The notes: a model not told the origin generated them from the sequence alone. A stretch of 64,000 bases of DNA from Glaciecola sp. (GCA_029246415.1 JAQWNF010000023.1:124001-188000); one strand, 5' to 3'; shown: positions 1 through 8,736, numbered from the stretch's first letter. A program made the numbers and translations.

Positions 1-644
1 CAGTCAAGTAAATGTAATGGCTCACAGATCCATTTTGACGCTTGATGATCGGCTAAAGTAATGGGTTTTTCATAGAAAAAGGCAGCTGGATTTGTTGCAG
101 CAAAATCACGGGCAGCAACAGCAACCTTTCCAAAATCTTCTGATGTCGCACCATATTCATGCATATAACGCTGGGCAAACATGCCAACCCAACTAGCTGG
201 AGTATGAAAGCCATGCGGCATATACCAACCGTAATTGGTATTTTCAAAAATAGGCGTTGAACCAAAGCCATATGTGCCAGTTCCAAATCGATACCATGAA
301 CGTTCATTCATCGCTCGATAAACCACAACAGTTTTGGCCACACCACTAGCTACAGCCATCGCAGCATGCATGATTGGTGCACAAGCGGCACCGCCACCAT
401 GAGGTATTTGTGAAAAGAATTTAACTTCTTTACAGCCTAACAAGCGGGCAATTTCATATTCAGGTACTTTATCGACAGAGTAACTACTAAAGCCGTCAAC
501 TTCACTCGGATCGATCCCAGCATCTTCTAGTGCTGCTAAGGTCGCTTCCATAGCAAGGCGTAATTCAGTGCGTCCTGAGTTTTTTGAAAATTCTGTGGCA
601 CCTAGGCCAACAATGGCAGCTTTGCCACTGATTGATTCACTCAT
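1..644 (-). CDS. ltp2: Ltp2-like steroid side-chain retro-aldolase (thiolase fold), 3' end cut off by window edge
   Basis: About 214 N-terminal residues are visible; the rest lies past the left edge. The start is the ATG at 642-644, preceded by an AGGAGA ribosome site. The N-terminus reads AAIVGLGATEFSKNSGRTEL, and later YRAMNERS, ATSEDFG and FFYEKPITLADHQ-S-WI-EPLHLLD follow. I recognise these as the pattern of actinobacterial Ltp2, which cleaves the 17-hydroxy-C22-CoA thioester to androstenedione-type ketone plus propionyl-CoA. Known Ltp2 works only in complex with the DUF35 domain of ChsH2, and a ChsH2-like gene lies three genes upstream. It is the last visible gene of a tight leftward operon. 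An ordinary SCP2-type thiolase is the alternative, but the neighbours favour Ltp2. Confidence 0.85.
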   Translation of the reverse strand, partial: MSESISGKAAIVGLGATEFSKNSGRTELRLAMEATLAALEDAGIDPSEVDGFSSYSVDKVPEYEIARLLGCKEVKFFSQIPHGGGAACAPIMHAAMAVASGVAKTVVVYRAMNERSWYRFGTGTYGFGSTPIFENTNYGWYMPHGFHTPASWVGMFAQRYMHEYGATSEDFGKVAVAARDFAATNPAAFFYEKPITLADHQASKWICEPLHLLD

Positions 645-660
645 TTTTGTCTCTCCTAGG

Positions 661-1077
661 TTATGGTAATGCTAAACGCACAGTACCGTTTACGTGTGTG
701 CCATACTGGTTTTGCCCTGCCAAACCCACTTCAATCGTGTTGGTTTGCGCGTCAACAGCAGTCACTGCGCCTTTAAAGGTCATCGTATCGCCTGGATAAT
801 TTGGCATACCTAGCTTAATCTCGATATCCTTAAACACACTATCTGGACCGCTCCATTGCTCGACAAAGCGTTGGACTAAACCATTTGTAGTCAGAATATT
901 CATAAAAATATGCGGCGAACCAAGCTCTATCGCGGCATCCTTATCATGATGTCCAGGAAAGAAATCACGGGTAGCTATCGCACCGCTGGTAATTAAGGCA
1001 ACCGTAATAGGAATAGCTAACTCTGGTAATTTGTCGCCCACTTTAACGTGGTTAAATTGTATTGTTTTATTTTGCAT
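661..1077 (-). CDS. chsH1: ChsH1-like MaoC-fold enoyl-CoA hydratase subunit
   Basis: A 138-residue single hotdog-domain protein. I chose the ATG at 1075-1077 (MQNKTIQFNHVKVGD), with GGAT about 11 bases upstream. The frame also opens at a GTG at 1122, but that would overlap the dehydrogenase gene by more than 50 bases. The stretch ATRDFFPGHHDKD keeps an Asp and His spaced as in hydratase-2 catalytic sites, and GSPHIFMNIL follows. In mycobacteria ChsH1 supplies the catalytic Asp/His of the ChsH1-ChsH2 hydratase that hydrates the C22 enoyl-CoA of the side chain. The gene overlaps the end of the upstream dehydrogenase gene by 11 bases, which suggests translational coupling. Confidence 0.85.
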   Translation of the reverse strand: MQNKTIQFNHVKVGDKLPELAIPITVALITSGAIATRDFFPGHHDKDAAIELGSPHIFMNILTTNGLVQRFVEQWSGPDSVFKDIEIKLGMPNYPGDTMTFKGAVTAVDAQTNTIEVGLAGQNQYGTHVNGTVRLALP

Positions 1078-2200
1078 CAGATTCATCCAAATTATATTTC
1101 CAGCCAATGTTATTGTTTGCACTTAGCACATCGCCAAGCTTAGCTAACAGTGCAGGACTGCCTCCTAAGTTCAGGCTGATTGCTCGGCTCCAATATAAAT
1201 ATCTGAAAATAATATAACTCACATCGACCCCAAATCCGCCATGTACATGTTGTGCTGCATGTCCGATCTTGTGCCCAGCTTCACAGGCATGCCATGCGGT
1301 TGCATATGCTTCATGTTCACAAGCCAAACCGTTATCTAAACGGTAACAAAGTTGCCATAAATTACTACGCAGCGCTTCTAATGCAATTTTGGTATCTGCC
1401 ATAGTCATTTGTACTGCTTGGAAGGTACCAATTGCGCGACCAAACTGCTGACGCTCGCTAATATACTCAACCGTCTTAGCTATTTGGACTTCACTGACAC
1501 CTAATTGTAACGCTGCAAGACAGGCAAAGATGCGAGGAGTTAGCCAAGTATTCACATCACCGCTAAGGATGAAAGTGCTCTCAATGGTCACATTTGTAAG
1601 CTGTACATCGGCCACTTCTTCGCCATGGGTCATTTGTCCGCTAACTAACGACACACCACTGGCTTTACTCTCCACGACAACCCATTTAGTTTCATCGTTT
1701 ATTGTGCACGGTAATAGTATAAAATCAGCTAGACCAGCAACTGCGACGGCCTGTACCACACCATTTAATTTAAGACCATTAGGACTTTTCTCTGCGCTCA
1801 CTCCTGTACCGCTGGTAGTATCAACGAGATTAAATGCTAGCGTCAGTAAGTTATCGCCTTGAGCAGCAGTTTCAACAATCGATGCGAGTGCGTTGCTACC
1901 AAATTGAGCCATTGCCGTAGCAACTAATTGATGACGCCATAAAGGTACTTGTGCCAGTGCACCACCTTGTGCTTGCAATACCAAGCTTAGCTCAGCCATA
2001 CCCAGAGCAATACCACCATTTTCTTCAGGAATAATGACGCCATGCAACCCTGTCTCGACCGACTTGTTCCACAAATCAGACATAGTGCCTTGACCTGCTT
2101 CATCATAATCTCGTAAATATTGATCAGTACAGGTATCAGTAAATAAGCTGTTTGCCATATCAGCAATAGCTAATTGTTCTTCGCTAAAGGTAAAATTCAT
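1067..2200 (-). CDS. chsE2: ChsE2/FadE28-like acyl-CoA dehydrogenase subunit
   Basis: A 377-residue acyl-CoA dehydrogenase with an N-terminal helical domain, a middle beta domain and a C-terminal helical domain. The C-terminal segment QHVHGGFGVDVSYIIFRYLY followed by LGGSPALLAKLGD matches the FadE28 (ChsE2) class. That class forms an alpha2-beta2 enzyme with ChsE1 and desaturates the three-carbon steroid side chain. QQFGRAIGTFQ is the usual ACAD signature. The start overlaps the stop of the upstream ChsH2-like gene as ATGA. The obligate partner of ChsE1 type is not in the window and probably lies to the left. Electrons would pass to the ETF encoded at 15.2-16.9 kb. Confidence 0.85.
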   Translation of the reverse strand: MNFTFSEEQLAIADMANSLFTDTCTDQYLRDYDEAGQGTMSDLWNKSVETGLHGVIIPEENGGIALGMAELSLVLQAQGGALAQVPLWRHQLVATAMAQFGSNALASIVETAAQGDNLLTLAFNLVDTTSGTGVSAEKSPNGLKLNGVVQAVAVAGLADFILLPCTINDETKWVVVESKASGVSLVSGQMTHGEEVADVQLTNVTIESTFILSGDVNTWLTPRIFACLAALQLGVSEVQIAKTVEYISERQQFGRAIGTFQAVQMTMADTKIALEALRSNLWQLCYRLDNGLACEHEAYATAWHACEAGHKIGHAAQHVHGGFGVDVSYIIFRYLYWSRAISLNLGGSPALLAKLGDVLSANNNIGWKYNLDESDAK

Positions 2201-3183
2201 GATGACTCCTTCATTGGCATAAGTCTAAATTGCGGCAACGTTAAATCACCTTCAAACGTATTAAATTCTACTTGCACTGCTTGACCAATTTGTGGTGCTA
2301 AACCATCGGTTACACCGACTAAGCCAGCGGTAATTCGAACACCTTCGTCAAGCTCAATCAGACCAATTGGGTTAGGATTATCGAATGGCGGCACATGCGG
2401 ATGATGCATCACGACAAAAGAATATAATTCGCCCTTACCACTGGCGACTTTGTAACCCAAATCAAATGAATGACAATGCATACACACTGGCGCAGGTGGA
2501 TGCTGTAATTTTTTACAACTATTACACTCTTGCACTCTCAGTTCATTGACTTCACAACCTTCCCAAAAGAAGCTGTTATCATCGCTGATCCCAGGTTTGG
2601 GTCTGAGCATTTTAGGCATCGCTGCAGGGGCATCGTTACTGTCTGGTTTCTTCGCTGGTTTAAATTTGATGACTCTGAAGAGTAATTCACCGACTTTTTC
2701 ATCAGCCTTATCACCAGTATGTTCTGAAAAGAACACCATTTTGAGAGTGACAAAAAATCCCGTACCCAAGGCTGTTGTTTTCTCTTCGCTGATACTGTCA
2801 AACGTAGTGGTGTAATAGAGTGTTTCGCCAATGCCAATATAACGATCAAAATGCAAATTAGAGTTAACCGCAACAACAGCTGGATAACCTTGTGCCTCAA
2901 GCAATTTAAGCACGCCGTACGGATTTTCAGTCGTTGAGCCTGGCGCCAAAATATCGTTAAAACCAGCTAAACACCATGCTTGCAACATCGCCGGCGGAGC
3001 GACAAGCTGTTTATGTTGACTCTTGGCTGCATATTCTGCGTCAGTATAAATAGGATTATCTACACCCATTACTTCACACCACTGTCGAACCATTGCTTCG
3101 TTTACTTTATCCCATGCGTAGATACGACCATATTGCTTGCCTACCATCGCTTCAATCTGAGCTAACCATTCATATTTAGCCAA
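2197..3183 (-). CDS. chsH2: ChsH2-like protein: MaoC-like domain fused to DUF35 zinc-ribbon/OB domain
   Basis: A 328-residue protein. The first half is a MaoC-like hotdog domain; WCEVMGVDNPIYTD lacks the catalytic His, as expected of the non-catalytic hydratase half. The second half is DUF35: a zinc ribbon CNSCKK...CMHCHS followed by an OB fold (GELYSFVVMHHPHVP, PIGLIELDEG). This architecture is that of ChsH2. Its first half pairs with ChsH1, and its DUF35 half binds Ltp2 so that hydration and retro-aldol cleavage are coupled. Both partners are in the same operon. Other MaoC-DUF35 fusions exist in other CoA pathways, so the steroid assignment rests on the gene set. Confidence 0.85.
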   Translation of the reverse strand: MAKYEWLAQIEAMVGKQYGRIYAWDKVNEAMVRQWCEVMGVDNPIYTDAEYAAKSQHKQLVAPPAMLQAWCLAGFNDILAPGSTTENPYGVLKLLEAQGYPAVVAVNSNLHFDRYIGIGETLYYTTTFDSISEEKTTALGTGFFVTLKMVFFSEHTGDKADEKVGELLFRVIKFKPAKKPDSNDAPAAMPKMLRPKPGISDDNSFFWEGCEVNELRVQECNSCKKLQHPPAPVCMHCHSFDLGYKVASGKGELYSFVVMHHPHVPPFDNPNPIGLIELDEGVRITAGLVGVTDGLAPQIGQAVQVEFNTFEGDLTLPQFRLMPMKESS

Positions 3184-3235
3184 CGTTCGTCTCCTACATT
3201 TATTAAGATGTATGCTTATTATTGAAAATTAATCG

Positions 3236-4030
3236 TTACTTGCTTTCGCTAGCATTTAAAAAGGCTGGCAATTCACCACCACCATTAAGTAGTAAATTAC
3301 AACCACTAGAATAACTGGCTTGAGGGGATGCCAAAAACAAACACGCATTCGCCACGTCTTCTGGTTCTGCCATCCTGCCTGCAGGAATAGTTTTACACAC
3401 CTTATCAATACCTGCTTCGTCACCATAATGTAAATGCGAATTTTCGGTTTTAACTAAACCAGGACTCAGTGCAGTAACTCGCACTTTTGGTGCCCATTCA
3501 ACAGCTAAGGTTTTTACTAACGATAAGATACCTGCCTTGGCTGCACCATAAGCCGCAGTACCTGGTGATGCACGCAATGCACTAATACTGCCAATAAAAA
3601 TAATACTCCCGCCATCTTCCTGCATTAGCTGGTTAGCATGTTGAGCAACAGTCAATGGTGCAATTAAATTGAGTTTAATGATCGATTCATGAAAACGCGG
3701 TGACGCTTTATCAGCCAATGCAAATGGACTACCGCCGGCGTTATTGACTAATACATCAAGTTTGCCATATTGTTCTTTGATCGCTAAAAATAAAGTATTA
3801 ATACTATCGTTATCTTTTACATCAGCTTGGATAAAGTGCGCTTGGTTAACCTTATTATTGACTGTAACTTGCGGTAGTGCCTCGGGTTCTTTTCGACCAC
3901 AGACTACGACCTTCGCACCAGCAGCGAGAAAACCAGTAGCAATCGCAAATCCAATACCTTTGGTACCTCCAGTTACCAGAACAACTTGATCTTGGTAGTT
4001 TTGTGGTGGGTTAACATTATGTGTCGACAT
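3236..4030 (-). CDS. Short-chain dehydrogenase/reductase, first gene of the steroid side-chain operon
   Basis: A 264-residue classical SDR. It has the Rossmann motif VTGGTKGIGFAIA, the NNAGG motif, catalytic Ser in IFIGSIS, and Tyr/Lys in AAYGAAKAG. The C-terminal SSGCNLLLNGGGE is a typical SDR end. It is the promoter-proximal gene of the leftward operon (52-bp gap to the ChsH2-like gene) and is divergent from the enoyl-CoA hydratase gene. Substrate cannot be read from the sequence. By context it oxidises or reduces a hydroxyl on a steroid or its CoA thioester. A palindrome at 4097-4112 lies 67 bp upstream of the start. Confidence 0.8.
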   Translation of the reverse strand: MSTHNVNPPQNYQDQVVLVTGGTKGIGFAIATGFLAAGAKVVVCGRKEPEALPQVTVNNKVNQAHFIQADVKDNDSINTLFLAIKEQYGKLDVLVNNAGGSPFALADKASPRFHESIIKLNLIAPLTVAQHANQLMQEDGGSIIFIGSISALRASPGTAAYGAAKAGILSLVKTLAVEWAPKVRVTALSPGLVKTENSHLHYGDEAGIDKVCKTIPAGRMAEPEDVANACLFLASPQASYSSGCNLLLNGGGELPAFLNASESK

Positions 4031-4096
4031 TGATATAGTACAGCCTTATATTAATAACATACAAAACAGTTTACATTGCACAATACAAAGGTAACT

Positions 4097-4112
4097 TCGT
4101 CTATATGGACGA
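4097..4112. promoter_or_regulatory. Putative operator of steroid regulon, site 1 (best copy)
   Basis: TCGTCTATATGGACGA is an inverted repeat with five-base arms TCGTC/GACGA and a nearly self-complementary centre. It lies between divergent SDR (4030) and enoyl-CoA hydratase (4198) genes. Very similar 16-mers occur at 10704, 12434, 12594 and, weaker, 6352, always upstream of steroid cluster genes. The binding protein is unknown; a TetR-type repressor would fit the size and symmetry. Confidence 0.6.
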
Positions 4113-4197
4113 TGCTGGCATTATTGACTAAACGTCACAATAGCCTAGTGTATACAAAGCTTGCCTACAGCACGTTAAAACCATTTTGGAGATACTA

Positions 4198-4983
4198 ATG
4201 CCTGATTCACAAGAGCCCGTTGTCATACTGAGTTTTCCTGAGGACGGTGTGGCTGAGCTTAGGCTGAACCGCCCACATGCAACCAACGCGCTTAGTTTAG
4301 AGTTACAAACACTTTTGTCCGAGCATTTCTTAGCGCTCGCTGATAATCCGTCGGTACGCTGTATTTTGTTAACCGGTGGTGACAAAGTGTTTGCCGCTGG
4401 CGGTGATATTACCGGCTTGATTGATGCTGACCCTATCGAAATATACCAACGCCATACTGAGCGTTTGTGGGCGCCTATCGAACAATGCCCTAAACCCGTC
4501 GTTGCTGCCGTAAACGGCTATGCGTTTGGTGGCGGCTGCGAATTAGCCATGCTGGCTGATATCATTATTGCAGGAAAGAGCGCGAGTTTCTGCCAACCCG
4601 AAATAGCTATTGGCATTATGCCTGGTATTGGTGGTACTCAACGGTTAGTCAGAGCTGTGGGCAAAGCCAAAGCTATGCAAATGGCACTGACAGGTAAACC
4701 TATCAGCGCACATGATGCTTGGATAGCGGGTTTGGTCAGTGAACTATGTGAGGACGAAGACGTGCATGCACAAGCGTTAGCTAACTGTCGCCGCATTGCT
4801 CGCATGCCACCTCTTGCAGCCGAACAAATTAAAGAAGTGATACTGGCCGGTATGGACGCGCCATTAGCTAGTGCAATGGCGCTAGAACGAAAAGCCAATG
4901 CGATTTTGTTTGCGTCACAAGACCAGCGTGAAGGGATGCAAGCATTTTTAGAAAAGCGCCACCCTAAATTTATGGGGAAATAA
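4198..4983 (+). CDS. Enoyl-CoA hydratase/isomerase (crotonase family)
   Basis: 261 residues from the ATG at 4198, which follows TTGGAGAT. A crotonase fold is shown by GGDKVFAAGGDI (oxyanion hole) and by GGGCELAMLADI and PEIAIGIMPGIGGTQRL, which carry the two catalytic glutamates of true hydratases. The length matches EchA-type enzymes. It would hydrate enoyl-CoA intermediates in side-chain or ring beta-oxidation. It is monocistronic, divergent from the leftward side-chain operon, and followed by a good rho-independent terminator at 5027. The exact substrate is not readable. Confidence 0.85.
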   Translation: MPDSQEPVVILSFPEDGVAELRLNRPHATNALSLELQTLLSEHFLALADNPSVRCILLTGGDKVFAAGGDITGLIDADPIEIYQRHTERLWAPIEQCPKPVVAAVNGYAFGGGCELAMLADIIIAGKSASFCQPEIAIGIMPGIGGTQRLVRAVGKAKAMQMALTGKPISAHDAWIAGLVSELCEDEDVHAQALANCRRIARMPPLAAEQIKEVILAGMDAPLASAMALERKANAILFASQDQREGMQAFLEKRHPKFMGK

Positions 4984-5026
4984 TCATTTACCTTATTTTA
5001 CACAAACAATATTGAGTGTACCTTGT

Positions 5027-5047
5027 GCCAGCTTTTGCTGGCTTTTA
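5027..5047 (+). terminator. Rho-independent terminator after enoyl-CoA hydratase gene
   Basis: GCCAGC-TTTT-GCTGGC is a six-base-pair GC-rich stem directly followed by TTTTA. It lies 44 bp after the hydratase stop and before the convergent MFS gene. Confidence 0.8.
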
Positions 5048-5061
5048 TTATGACCGCTTAA

Positions 5062-6258
5062 TCATGAAGTGATATGTATTGGGCTAATCTCGCCAGTTTT
5101 AGTACGACTTTGCAGACGAGCCAGTGGCCAAATAAAACATCCAATCGCAACCACACTAGCAACAAATGCCAACACCAATATTTGGTAATACCCTGATGCA
5201 GCTAACCAACCACCCATTGCAGGGCCTATCATAGCACTCAAACCAAACGCGGCAGGGATTAACATAATAGCCCGACCTTTCGCATCCAGTCTCGCCACTG
5301 CTGCGGTCTGAAACACGCATCCCCATGTGAATGCGACTTCCCAAATCCATGCACCCATAGCAAATAACATGAACTGATTAGTTGTACTGTTAAAAGATAG
5401 CCAGATCAAATATAAACCAATAGCAAGCACACACAATACGATTACATATGGTAAACGTAAGCCTATACGAGCACCAATCAACGCAACAGAAAACGCCGCA
5501 GCACCGCCTAATAGTTTAAGTACGGCAAACACCGTTCCCATTTCAGAAGAACTTAACGCTATTGCATTACCCATGCGTTCCAAGAATGCCCATAACGCAA
5601 TATTACCTGTTGCAAACACTAAAAACACCAACAATGCCAACCACGCACCAGTAGGAATATTTAGTTGTGCTTTTATGCTGTTATCAATTGATTCTAAATG
5701 GGTATCTTTAGGAAGCCAAAACACGCTAAGGCTCAGGAGTGCGATAATTAACGATAGACTGACGGCTGCACCGGCATAAGCATACTGACTGATCACATAA
5801 GCAGGAAGAACAAATAAAACTAAAGCTGTTACCCCTAATTCAATCCCTTGCCTGACGCCTAATGCACGTTCTTTATTTGCCATTTGTCCAATAATTCGTA
5901 AACCCAGACAAGTCATTAGGGCAGCAAAAAAACCGATCCCTCCCCATAAAGGCATTTGTAATATAGCATCAGATAATGACGACGCGAGCAATAGAAGTAT
6001 GGAGCACAGTGAGGAGACTAGCGTGAGCCGGCGTAAGCAGAATCGATTAATTATCAAGACCGATGATAATGTCCCCAGTAAATAGCCCGCAAAACATATC
6101 GACCCGAGTAGGCCCACTGTTTGTAACTCAAAACCAAACGTATCCGCTAGCGAGCCAAGTAAAATAGGTAAGGAATTAAATGGTAATCCGCCAATGGTTG
6201 ACGCAAAACTGGCAGCCAATATTAAAGCTGCCGTTTGTTTAGTCGTTGTTTGCATCAC
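5062..6258 (-). CDS. MFS transporter
   Basis: 398 residues with about twelve hydrophobic segments, the usual size of an MFS permease (for example LLGSICFAGYLLGTLSSVLII and WLALLVFLVFATGNIALWAFL). No subfamily signature tells the substrate. Its position between the hydratase and the LuxR-type regulator, inside the steroid cluster, suggests uptake or efflux of a steroid or a steroid intermediate. The start could be either of two adjacent Met codons. A degenerate copy of the cluster operator lies 94 bp upstream. Confidence 0.8.
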   Translation of the reverse strand: MMQTTTKQTAALILAASFASTIGGLPFNSLPILLGSLADTFGFELQTVGLLGSICFAGYLLGTLSSVLIINRFCLRRLTLVSSLCSILLLLASSLSDAILQMPLWGGIGFFAALMTCLGLRIIGQMANKERALGVRQGIELGVTALVLFVLPAYVISQYAYAGAAVSLSLIIALLSLSVFWLPKDTHLESIDNSIKAQLNIPTGAWLALLVFLVFATGNIALWAFLERMGNAIALSSSEMGTVFAVLKLLGGAAAFSVALIGARIGLRLPYVIVLCVLAIGLYLIWLSFNSTTNQFMLFAMGAWIWEVAFTWGCVFQTAAVARLDAKGRAIMLIPAAFGLSAMIGPAMGGWLAASGYYQILVLAFVASVVAIGCFIWPLARLQSRTKTGEISPIHITS

Positions 6259-6351
6259 GTATCCTCAAGTAAATTGTAATTCAGCTTGCTGTATAATTCA
6301 GCCTACTGAGTTGTATTTTTACTAGAATCAACCAATATTCAACAAGATACA

Positions 6352-6367
6352 TGGTGCAGATGGACTA
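6352..6367. promoter_or_regulatory. Possible weak operator copy, site 5
   Basis: TGGTGCAGATGGACTA matches the site at 10704 at 12 of 16 bases, but only the right arm (GACTA) is well kept. It lies 94 bp upstream of the MFS start and overlaps the stop codon of the LuxR-type gene. Low confidence on its own. Confidence 0.3.
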
Positions 6368-7528
6368 TTCGCACTCAGGAGATTCATCATATCCAAGGGC
6401 TGCAACACTATTTAAAAATAAACGAACTAATTCAGTTTGACGACGTACACCCGTCTTTGAAAAAATAGAACGTAAATGAGCTCTTGCAGTATTACGTCGA
6501 ATATTCAACACTTCTGCCGCTTCTTCCAAAGACAAGCCATTAGTGAGTTGCAATGTTAAGCCTGTTTCAGCTGGTGTTAGGCCAAACAATTTTTTGGAGA
6601 TATCGATACTCGTTGTCGATTTTCCAACTGCGTCACGAATATAAACGACGGCACGTTTCTGACCTTTACCCTCACCCCATTCCAAACCTGGTATTACTTC
6701 AATGACTACGCCTAAAGCAATTTCACCTGATGGTCTCGATATAGACATTGCTTCTGGCATCGAATTGATATCATTATTATGTTCAAAGGCAGTTTTAATG
6801 AGTCGCTTAAGTTCACTATTGTCACTGTGATGTTGAGCTGTCAATTTACCTGCAGTAATTTTAAGCCCATCAGGCTCGGCTAATAAATGGCTAGCAAAGA
6901 CGTTTTTATCTAGCACTTTACCTGTTTCATCAATTGTAACAGTCGCAATTGAAAGCCTACCAATGGCTCTGGAATACAAAGAACCCAAAGAAGCACTGCT
7001 GTGTAACTGCAAAAACGTCGATAACGAACGGCGTAAATGTGGAATTAGAAACTTACAGAGTGTTTTATCCGAGTCAGAGAAGTTACCTAGTGCTTCTTCA
7101 CGTGTCACCCTAAAACGAAAATTGCCCAAGTTTGGTGTGCTAATATCGACGCTCATCACATGGTAGACATCGTTCACTGCGCACCAATGCTTACGATACG
7201 AGCTCGTTTCCCATTCTTTTTCATCCATAAAATCGCTCACCGTAAATACCGTATCAAGGGGTTGGTCAGTAAATGGAGTAAGTTTGTATTGATAAGGCAG
7301 ATTTTGAACGCTATGTCCGCCTTCAATATTCTTACCTACCGCCACCATTAATCCTAAATCATCTTCTTCCGGTACTTTAAGAATAAGCGTAACGTAATTA
7401 GCGTGGAAAATATCTTGTAATATTTTAAGCGGTTTACTCCAACTTTCCGAGGTCGCGTCCCCTGCCGCATCATACAATAAGTTAATAAATTCGTTATACT
7501 GCTCAAGCTCTATATCTATTAGTGCCAT
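6365..7528 (-). CDS. LuxR-family transcriptional regulator (TeiR-like size and context)
   Basis: A 387-residue protein. The C-terminal GerE/LuxR helix-turn-helix spans about residues 315-375 (FGLTPAETGLTLQLTNGLS...EAAEVLNIRRNTARAHL). The N-terminal 300 residues have no receiver domain and look like a PAS/GAF-type sensor region, with PAS-like TVTIDETGKVLDKN. The architecture and length resemble TeiR, the LuxR-type activator of steroid degradation in Comamonas; that link is by context, not by alignment. It is in the same direction as the MFS gene, 106 bp upstream of it. A LuxR dimer could bind the cluster palindrome, although LuxR sites differ from it. Confidence 0.75.
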   Translation of the reverse strand: MALIDIELEQYNEFINLLYDAAGDATSESWSKPLKILQDIFHANYVTLILKVPEEDDLGLMVAVGKNIEGGHSVQNLPYQYKLTPFTDQPLDTVFTVSDFMDEKEWETSSYRKHWCAVNDVYHVMSVDISTPNLGNFRFRVTREEALGNFSDSDKTLCKFLIPHLRRSLSTFLQLHSSASLGSLYSRAIGRLSIATVTIDETGKVLDKNVFASHLLAEPDGLKITAGKLTAQHHSDNSELKRLIKTAFEHNNDINSMPEAMSISRPSGEIALGVVIEVIPGLEWGEGKGQKRAVVYIRDAVGKSTTSIDISKKLFGLTPAETGLTLQLTNGLSLEEAAEVLNIRRNTARAHLRSIFSKTGVRRQTELVRLFLNSVAALGYDESPECE

Positions 7529-7652
7529 AATCCGGTTAGCCTGTTGTTATTTGTCATTAAAACGTTAACATAAAGATTAATTCATAACGATATCATAACT
7601 TTGTCGCTATATTTAGCTTTCTTTGCTCAGTCTGATAATATAGACAAAAGTT

Positions 7653-8726
7653 TTAAGCCTTGGGGTAATCAGAATAACCTGATATACCTGGCGTATATAG
7701 CGTTTTTCGGTCAAAATCAGCAAGTGGTAAATCTGCAGCAATTCGTTCTACAAAATCAGGATTGCTCACATAATGCCTTGCAAATGAAACTGCATCGGCT
7801 TGTTTATTATTAATGGCTTGCGCGGCGAGATTTGCATCAAAACCATCATTAATAATTAATGAACCGATAAACTTTTCCCTACCAATTTTAAATGCATCGA
7901 TTGATTCAATTGGCGCACGCATCATATGTAAATAACCGAGGTTAAGATCTGTCACTTCATCGAGCAAAGCGATGTGAGTTTGTTCTGGATCTGCGTCTTT
8001 TGTATCATTAAAACGATTGCCAGGGTTCATACGCAGACCGACACAACCAGCACCAAACACAGTGGCCATAGCGCGTAAGCACTCAACTGCAAACTTGATT
8101 CTGCCTTGGACACTTCCTCCAAACTCATCGGTGCGTTGATTCGAATCTGAGCATAAAAACTGCATTGGTAGATAACCACTAGTACAGTGTAACTCAACAC
8201 CATCAAATCCTGCTTTTAATGCATTTTCAGCAGCTTGTCGATGCTCTTCAATTACTTGCCAAACTTCCTGGGTACTTAATTCTACAGGCATATCAAAGGG
8301 CTGCATCCCTGCACTATCGGTATGAACCTCACCTCTTGCTTGAATTGCTGAAGGTGCAACAGTCGCGACATTTTCACCTTTGATGTGATGCGAACCAATC
8401 CGGCCCGCATGCATTATTTGCAATACAATTTTACCGCCAGCTTGATGCACTGCATCGGTAACAGCACGCCAGCCTGCAATGTGTTGTTCAGTTTCAATAC
8501 CAGGTTGACGGTTATATGCTTGCCCTGCAGCTACTGGCCAAGTACCTTCCGCTACAATTAACCCTGCACTTGCACGCTGTGCATAGTAATCGCGCATAAT
8601 ATCATTTGGTGTTCCATCGGGATCAGCACGATTTCGGGTCATCGGTGCCATAACCACTCTGTTTGCAATGTCTATAGCACCGAGTTTTGCGGCACTAAAC
8701 AATGAATTTGTCTGTGTCATACTCAT
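7653..8726 (-). CDS. Old Yellow Enzyme family flavin-dependent ene-reductase
   Basis: A 357-residue TIM-barrel FMN oxidoreductase of the NemA/OYE class. Evidence includes NRVVMAPMTRNRA at the N-terminus, QIMHAGRIG, and SNQRTDEFGGS. In the active-site loop the usual H-x-x-N/H-G-Y reads HCTSGY at 180-185: His180 and the proton-donor Tyr185 are kept, but the second substrate-binding residue is Ser183. In this cluster it probably reduces an enone of a steroid ring or side chain. It lies 10 bp downstream of an SDR gene and is surely co-transcribed with it. Confidence 0.85.
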   Translation of the reverse strand: MSMTQTNSLFSAAKLGAIDIANRVVMAPMTRNRADPDGTPNDIMRDYYAQRASAGLIVAEGTWPVAAGQAYNRQPGIETEQHIAGWRAVTDAVHQAGGKIVLQIMHAGRIGSHHIKGENVATVAPSAIQARGEVHTDSAGMQPFDMPVELSTQEVWQVIEEHRQAAENALKAGFDGVELHCTSGYLPMQFLCSDSNQRTDEFGGSVQGRIKFAVECLRAMATVFGAGCVGLRMNPGNRFNDTKDADPEQTHIALLDEVTDLNLGYLHMMRAPIESIDAFKIGREKFIGSLIINDGFDANLAAQAINNKQADAVSFARHYVSNPDFVERIAADLPLADFDRKTLYTPGISGYSDYPKA

Positions 8727-8736
8727 TCCTTAATTT

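Noticed and set aside
53-307. Open frame inside the Ltp2-like gene on the same strand, different frame
   Set aside because: The frame of the Ltp2-like protein runs through the whole stretch with strong family motifs; this one has none.
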